From the NCBI GenBank assembly GCA_035048495.1, contig CM068544.1, positions 16,176,138-16,240,137 of the forward strand: 64,000 bases of DNA. The letters are read 5' to 3'. How positions within the stretch are numbered: the first letter of the stretch is position 1; every line of letters starts with the position of its first letter. A model generated the notes under the pieces. That model searched no databases and was not told the origin of the DNA. It worked only from the letters and a program-made list of their open reading frames with translations. Made by a program: the position numbers and the translations under genes. The DNA comes from Euptelea pleiosperma. Taxonomy: Eukaryota; Streptophyta; Magnoliopsida; Ranunculales; Eupteleaceae. Positions 51,801 to 60,700 of this stretch are shown here, piece after piece.

Positions 51801-54800
51801 GGTGTAATTGTTTTGACCTAGTAATATAAATAATATTGTGGGACGTTGGTGGATTTTACTCTCCAACACTTTTACCTTCTTCTTTTCCTCTCTTCTTCTC
51901 CTCTCTTCCCGAAACCCTAAAATTCTACTTGGTATCAGAGCATAGCAAATCGAATCCGCACAAAAACTTCAGGGGTGAATCTCCTCACGCCTCAAACCTT
52001 CAAGGGGGTGATCAACATTGCTGACGTCATGGAGCCGTACGGTTGACGTCATCAGCTGTACGGACATGGTGCTCAAGATCTCCAAAACCTTCACCTTCCA
52101 GTAGATGACATTTTTCTAGGAATTTTGGTGATTTTTTGAGAATTTTTTGGACCTTTTTTGAGCATGTTATGGCCGATATTCGAAAATATTGAAAAATAGG
52201 CTCGTTTCAGTTCGTGGTGATTTGCGACCTCTTTCGAAGCTTCTTGGCTTCGATTGCTGCTTCATTTTGGTCCCCCCCATTATTACCTACAGGCCTATCC
52301 CATTTATTTTAAGTTTGGTGGAGTATTGAGGCTGGGGGATCGATTTCTCCCCCCTGTTATTACCGCCGACAACTTTTTTGCCCTTATTGGGCATCATGAA
52401 CACCAACAATCCCTGTTGGTTGGCTCCCCTATGCCTTCAATCCTTTCTTGGATGCTTTGTTGGAACTTTGGGATGATCCCATCACTCCATGATCTCTTGG
52501 TTAGTGTGGCTTGAGTTGTTTGACTCGTTTCGATCTCCGTCGTGCCTCCGGTTTGTCTCAGATCGTGGTAGTTGTTTATTGGGTGGTCTTTTTCTATTAT
52601 TTGCTTGTTATTTGTTGTTCGTGACGCAGCTATGCCGACGTCAGATGAATCCGAAGCCTCAGATGTGGTCTCCAGGCCTACTGGCCTTCCAGTTTCAGCC
52701 CCTACTCCATATGAAAACCCCGTGTTGCAAATCACCACTATCAAGCTGGCTGGAAAAAATTAATTTGAATGGTCTAGGGCTGCCAAGATGTTTATTGGTG
52801 GCCGTGGGAAACAAGGATATCTTACTGGCCGTCTAGTGGCCCCTAAAGAGGATGACCCCGAGTTTGAGAAATGGGAATCGGGCAATTTGACTGTTATGTC
52901 GTGGCTTCTTAACTCTATGGAGCCCCACATCAGTCGAGGATTCCTATTTCATACTACTGCAAATGAGATCTGGGACTCTGCATCTCAGACCTATTCCCAG
53001 CAAAAGAATGTTGCTCATGTGTATCAGTTACACCAGAGCATTGCCACTCTTCGTCAAGGGGACTTGCCTTTGGCCGAGTATTTTGCTAAGCTTCGTAGCA
53101 TGTGGGAGGAACTTGATTACTATCAAGTCTTTACCCTTGCCTGTACCACGGATGGTAAGCCATATCACACGTTGGTGGATCAGAACAGGATATATGAGTT
53201 CCTTGCTGGCTTGAATGCTAATTTCGAGTTAGCCCATATCCAGTTGCTCAGTAAAGATGATTTACCCTCGCTTAACTAAGTATACGCCTATTTTCAAAGT
53301 GAAGAAAGTCGCAGAGATGTCATGTCTCCTCTTCCCAAACATGAAAAGTCTGCCCTAGTTGCAGTCTCATCATCATAGAAACCACCACAACATCGCCCTA
53401 AAGGTCCTCCACCTACTTGTGCTCATTGTGGCAAGAAAGGCCACAGTCAAGATAAATGCTAGAGTCTTCATATGTGCGAGGGGTGTGGCAAGAAGGGCCA
53501 TAGTAAAGAAAAATGTTGGAATATTGTTAGACGACCCCCGTAGTCATCCCTGCCGTCGTCACGCGCACCTCCCACTGCCCACAACGTTGCTATGGATACT
53601 CCTACAGATCCATCCCCTTCCTCGGACACATCACCAATTACTATTTCTCGAGAGGAGCTCGAGAATATACGGCGCTTTATGGCCCACTTGGATGGACCTT
53701 CGGCCACTTCAGCATTTGCCAGTCAGGTACCATCAGTTCTGCCCATCATGTTTCCGCCTCTACTTCTTCTTCACCTTGGATTATTGATTCGGGGGCTTCA
53801 GAGCATATGACGGATATGTCTACCTTATTTTCTTCCTATTCTGTGGGTTCTGGGGCTGATAAAGTCCGCATCGCAGACTTTATCAGCCCTGGGAAAGGTC
53901 GTGTCACAGCCACATCCGAGATTTCTTTATCCTCTGTCCTTCATGTTCCCAAGTTTGATACTAACCTGCTTTCTGTTAGCTCTCTCACAAAAACTCTGAA
54001 TTGTTGTGTCACTTTCTTTCCTTCTCATTGTGTGTTTCAGGACTTGGTCACGAGGAGGACGATTGGCACTGGACGTGAAGTGAATGGTGGTCTCTATCTC
54101 CTGGATGCGTCTCCCACAGTTCTAGCAGCGTTGCAGTCTCGTAGTCATAATAATAGTTTCAATAAGGAGCAGCTACTGTCTTGGCATGCTCGTCTTGGTC
54201 ATGTGTCTTTTCCATATTTACGTCTCTTATTTCCCGCATTGTTTCAATCTGTATTGCTGTTTGAACTTCATTGTGAAGTGTGTGCTCTATCCAAGCACAC
54301 TCGTTCTGTTTTCCTACCACGGGGTAATAAAAGTAATGCTATTTTTTATTTGATTCATTCTGATGTTTGGGGCCCGTCCCCGGTTACTTCCATTTTTGGC
54401 TATCACTACTTTGTCTCGTTTGTGGATGATTTCTCTAGGAGCACATGGATATTTGTTATGAAATCTAAAGATGAAGTGTTTTCTATCTTCAAGAACTTCC
54501 ACAAACTAATCCTTACCCAGTTTGGAAAGTGTATAATAGTTCTCCGATCTGATCAAGGGGGAGGGTACATGTATGGGGGGTTGAAGTTGTACTGGCAGAG
54601 CATGGTATTGAGCATCAAAATTCATGTGTTCACCCCACAACAAAATGGGGTGGCCGAAAGAAAAAATCGACATCTACTGGAAGTGGTTCGTTCTCTCCTT
54701 TTGTGGTACAATGTTCCCAAAACTTATTGGTCTGATGCCGTGCTTCTTGCCGCCTTCCTCATCAACCGTATGCCGTCTCGGTCTCTTCAGTTCCACACTC

Positions 54801-57672
54801 CTTTTCAGTTCCTTCGTCCCTCTAGTCCTCCATTTGCAGTTCCTCCGAAAATCTTTGGCCGTGTTTGTTACGTCCATATCCTTGGCCCTCATCGGACAAA
54901 GTTGGACCCTAAAGCACTTAAATGTGTGTTCCTAGGGTACTCCTCAAGCTCGAAGGGGTATAAATGCTATCATCCTCCCACACGGAGGAGGTTCGTTACT
55001 ATGGATGTCACTTTTCTGGAATCGGCTCCTTTTTTTTCCACTGCTAGCCCTGCTGATCCTCAGGGGGAAAGTAGTTGGTGTGAGGAACGGCATGTGACCC
55101 CTGCTTTGCCCGTGACATTAGATGATCCAGTTATTGATACTATTATGCATGACAGAGACACTAGCAAGCAGGGGGAGCTGCAAGTCTATACTCGTCGTAG
55201 AGTAAGGGAGACAAAGACCATTCCTGAATGTCAAGGTCAAGACTCCTCACTGGATCCAGGTAATTCCTCATTTGGTTTCCCTTTGGTTTCCCCTTCTTTA
55301 TGTGATAGTAGTTCTGATCTTCATATTGCTCTTCGGAAAGGGAAGAGATCATGTACTCAACACCCTATTGCTAATTTTGTTTCCTATGATAACTTGTCAC
55401 CATCCTACAAATCTTTTGTTACCTCCCTGTCCTCTGTTACTCTTCCTTCTTCTGTCACAGAGGCTCTAGCACAACCCAGATGGAAGGAGGCGATGGTTGA
55501 GGAAATGAACGCACTGGAAAAAAATAACACATGGGAACTGGTTCGGTTACCACAGGGCAAGAAGCTGGTTGGATGTAAGTGGGTCTATACAGTGAAATGC
55601 AAACCGGATAGATCTATAGATAGATACAAGGCACGGTTGGTGGCTAAGGGCTATTCTCAGACATATGGTATTGACTACAAGGAGACATTCGCTCCTGTAG
55701 CCAAACTAAACTGTATTCGGGTTATTTTCTCAAGAATACCCATAACCTACTTTTTCTTCAATGCTACTCTCCCAACCCACTAAATTAGTGTTTTACCATT
55801 TCAAAAAATAAAATAAAACTTTTAAAAAGAATATTTTAATTTATAAAATATTTTAAATTATTTTGAAGTGTTTCAAATTATTTATTTTTATCGCACCTTG
55901 GATCTTGGGTAAACAGGTTGACCCACGGGCATTCAGATCGGGTTTGGACACCCGGATTCGGGGCATGACACACGTCATTCAATCCCTATGACCCACCCTC
56001 TTAAACTATCATATGGATAATCACACAACCAAAGATCTCAATCACATTAAAGAGCTAACTAACTTCAGTAGAGAACAATCACATGAGAACAAATAAAGAT
56101 ATTCAAGAGTTGTCACGCCCCCAAATCCGTTATACGATCATCTCGATCTTTCGCGTATCTCAAGGCGCGACATATGGGTAAAATACTATACGCGCACAAT
56201 GAATCAAAACGTATTACTTAGTGCAGCAGAAATACACCAGTTAATTTTTCGTTTTCGTTTGTTTTGAAACACTTGGTAAGTAATAGGATTACTCCCCTTG
56301 TGAGTATCACCTTTTTGGAATGGCCTCAAGAATGATGTCATTTAAGATTCATTTTACCATAATTAAAATACAGGTAATAAAATACAAAACATCCATCACA
56401 TAAATCAAGAGAGAACTTCTTAAAATACAAAGTATTACATATCCCGGTTCCACCATTTACATAAATACTACCATTATGTAACCCAATACACAAAAAACCT
56501 CCATAATGCATGCAGAAGAGAAATCTACATCTACAAAAGCAGATATTCCATATCTCATTCGTTGCATCTAGAACTAAGAGTACCAATCTTAGGCATTCTC
56601 CTTACCCTGACTTACAATATAATAGATTGAAAGTACCGTGAGCTAATAAGCCCTGTAAGCACAACTTCAAATGTAGAAAACAAATCACAGTTTACCTCAT
56701 TTGTTTAATAACTCAATTATTTAATCTCAATAAACTCATAAATGTAACATGTTTTCCTTTTTCTTAAAACATCGTAAAATCCAATCCATTGAAGTATGGT
56801 CAATCTAATTAACATCATAGTATATGTGACCCTGAATCACTGGATCGGTCAGGCCATAGATACCGATTTATAGTGCACGGTACCAACACCTCTTCTCCCA
56901 CGTTTAGCCTATAAATAGACTCCCTAGAAGTGCATGCACAACTGGTTGTTTCGTTAGGTATCCTCCGAATGCTCTAACTCCTTTTAGGTATAAATACCAT
57001 GGGGATTACATAAATGCAATAGCATACCTTTAAGGACTGAATAACCCAGGGGATAACATAAATGTAATAGCGCTCATACCATATACTCTGATCATCTCTG
57101 CCTTTTAAGTAATTCTCAATACTATCTTTAAGGTATACTACTCAAGGGATCCTACAAGTAGGATGTACCTTTTCCATTCGATTATTGGCGCAAATCCACA
57201 TCTCTTGTGGACCCCAATAGCAAAGTAAATCTCTTTTAGGGTCCAATTCCTAGGGTCCTTAGGGTCTATTTTCTGAAAATGCCTAAATGGTTTAAAGTAT
57301 GAGTTACAGCCCACCTAAAACCAGTCTCCTTATATGGGTGTTACAACCCAAAAATCAGTGTCCTTTTATGGGTTATATATATCACCCAAAACAACCCCCT
57401 TTTTATGGATGTAAGTTAAATTTCACGAAATTATCGAAATATTTCCATTTTCTAGGTTACCGACAGAAAAGAATACATACGCGAAATATTTCCATCTATG
57501 TCGAAATATTTTGTGTGAACATTAAATTTCGATCAATTGACAATGTAAATACATATTATTTAGGTCGAAATGTTTCGAAATGTATAGAAACACTTCAATC
57601 CAATGTAGGAAACATCTCATTTGAACTCAAAACTACCAGAAATCCCATATTTGATCTATTTAACCCCTTTCC

Positions 57673-57715
<43 letters not shown>

Positions 57716-60700
57716 AAAAGACCAATCTATTATAGATTTCTTGGTTCGTGGTTTGATCGTGAGGATGAATCGAATCCCGTTTTAGATTTTTTCAAATTCG
57801 AAATGTACATAACTATAAAATTTCTTGCTATCATTTCTTGCTATAAATAGATAGATTAAGTGTAAATGCATCAAATCTATGATATACTTACACTAGATTT
57901 GTGCAAGGATTGAAGATCTTTTAGGGTAACATTTAAATTTGGTTAAAACCCCAATTTCATTGGTCTTTACCCTAAACATCCATGATTGTGCATAAATTGA
58001 TTATATGCTACAAGACTTAGCATGTTCTACAAGTTGGTTGGGTTAATTGTTTTCCAAAAAAAAAATTCAAAATTCAAAAATTTAAGTAAATGTTATAAGT
58101 TAATAGTAGATAGGTTTCTAAAAATTATACATGATATTAAAACATTAATGTAAGTGAATAATGATTCGTTAATACCTTCATTTATAACTTTTTTTTATCA
58201 ATTATATAATAGTTATCTAATTAAATAATTCATTGACTAACTATCAGATACTTGCATCAACATATTACAGGCCGCTATAGTCATTCATTTCCACATTACA
58301 TATGGTTGTATTATATGTTTTGATAGCTTATGAGTGTGTTTTTATGCTTGTTTTATTATTTCTCAAACTTTCTACAAAATTTCCATAATATTTCCATCAT
58401 TTCTGCATTATTTCTATCATTTCCACAAAAAATGTATTATTTCCACACTGGTCGAAATATTTCCATTTTCGGGCTAGTCGAAATAAACCTCAATACCGAA
58501 ATTTATTTCCTTGGATGTAACCATCCAAAATCAACCCCCTTTTATGGATGTAACCATCCAAAATCAATCATCTTCTATAGATGTAAAAGAAAAGGAGTAT
58601 ACATGTTTTCCATAAAGAAATTCACAAATAATACACATGCTTGTTTTAAAACAAAACAGATCTATAATTTCTTTATATATCTAAGGTTAACACAGCTATA
58701 AATTAACCTCATGCTTTTGAATAAAAGAGGAAAACAAGATAAAACATGCATTTTAAGGATGAATTTCACAAAGAAGGGAAAGATGTACTTACTATTTTTC
58801 TCTGAAATGCTTTCTCTGATTCTCTTCTTCATCTAATATGTTAATCTCCTTCCCAAGAGGAGCAGTTTCCTCTTCTAGAGTTCCTTGCAATTCCTTCTCT
58901 TTCCCTCTCTATTATCAGTTTCTCTCTCTAGGTTGTCTTTCTCTTTCTTACATTTCTCTCTCTTGTTTCTCTTTAGGTATTTCAATACCAAGTGTTAAAG
59001 TGGAGAAAGAGGAGTTAAGCTCTCTTCTCCTATTTATAGGGTTTCGACCCCTTGACTAGAGTGTATAAACTTACAGTCAAGTCAGTGTAAGTTAGGCCTG
59101 ATATTTATAATATCTTGACTAGGGTGTATAAGCTTATATTCAAGTCTGTGCAAGTCTGTCCTGATATTAAGGTTATAACAGTGTGTATACTAGTAATGGC
59201 TATGGTGTATTTATTAACACCTCAGTCAATACAAATTAGGCCTAATATTTAGGTTATAACACACTCGTAATGGCTATGGTGTATCTACTAACGCCTAACT
59301 CAATACAAGTCAGGACTAATATTTAGGTTATAATAGTGTGTATACTCGTAATGGCTATGGTGTATCTACTAACACCTAAGTCAATATAAGTCAGGCCTGA
59401 TATTTATAAAATATCTAATAGTTATATTATAGTGAATTAGTACTCAAGTAAATAGCATACATCCTAGATATTTTGTAGGAATATTTCCTAGCCACTTATT
59501 AAGTACAAAATAGGCGCACGGCCGGGACCAGAATATGTTTTTTGGGTTTATAGTTTAGATTTTGGCACAATAAATTTTGGTCCCAAAAGTGTAAAGAGCG
59601 GTACCCCGTGAATAGTGCTAAAATACAAAAAATCTTGAATTATCGAAAATTCATACTCATCAAATAATTATACTAATCTATTATACATCATTTATTAGCA
59701 ACAATTAGACACAGTATAGGTAAAATAGTTATTTAAAGTAAATTCCCGAAAGAATGATCAGAAATACGCCACATGTCCTTTGATCAATCTGGGTCACTAC
59801 AAGAGTTACCATAGAGATCCAAAAAGACATCAACTCAAAACCCAAGATGACCTACTGTAGAAATAGAAACCAACTAAAAAGAGCCTTAAAAGGTCATATA
59901 TTTCCAAATCTTAACAATTATAATAGATACGAGCATTATATATGTTGACAACCGCTTCACTCTAAAACTTAAGCTGTTAGAGAGAGGCCCAACAATATAT
60001 ATCAAAGGGTCCACAGGTCCAATAGAGGCGGAGTCCTGGACACATCCAAACAACACACTCCAACAACACCCCCCTCATCACTTTGCTGAGGACTCGAACC
60101 CTTCACCTACTGGGACCTTCCGCTCTGATACCAAGTTGACAACCACTTTACTCTAAAAGCTTAAGCTGTTAGAGAGGGGCCTAACAATGTATATCAAAGG
60201 GTCCACGGGTCCAACAGAGGCACAGTGCTGGCCACACATCCAAACTCCAACAACAATATATTTCCATATAAAATGTACTAAAAGAGGTCAGAACTCATAT
60301 TCCATCGTTCCCCTCTCTATTCCTATTGCCAATAAATTTCATTTCAATCCTTAAATAAAGTGTTGAATAAAACATCCACTCTGGAAAGATACAAAACAAT
60401 TACTTATAGATGCTTTAAGTAGGAAAAAAATAAAAGAAAAAACAAAAGCAACTAAACCCATCAAAAGCAATGGTGCTACAAATTATATGCCATAAACATG
60501 CAATAAGCAATAGGTTAAAGGAGAAACCTTTGACACAATCTAATTGGTCACAAAGGAAGGTAATCCAACCTTGAGCTTCTTAGAAATCCTAAAATGCTCA
60601 TTTGATGACCATGACCAAGTCTACCAGATCCTCCTGCTCCCCAGCTCAAGGCCTCACCTTCATCTAGGTAAGAAAACAAAGAAACAACTGTCAACCCAAA

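Larger units (their letters stand above)
51741..55725 (+). mobile_element. Copia element, 5' LTR to start of RT; sister of 27700-29605
   Basis: LTR 51741-51929 (TGTTGTCAGTATGAG...AATTCTACT), primer site TGGTATCAGAGC at 51930-51941, a leader matching the sister copy up to GAGTATTG near 52328, then gag, zinc knuckles, protease, integrase and the first part of RT. It is cut at about 55725, where unrelated LTR sequence begins. It holds almost exactly the part that the sister lacks. Confidence 0.9.

Noticed and set aside
57681..57711. (TA)n run
   Set aside because: Simple microsatellite inside an LTR; no function suggested.
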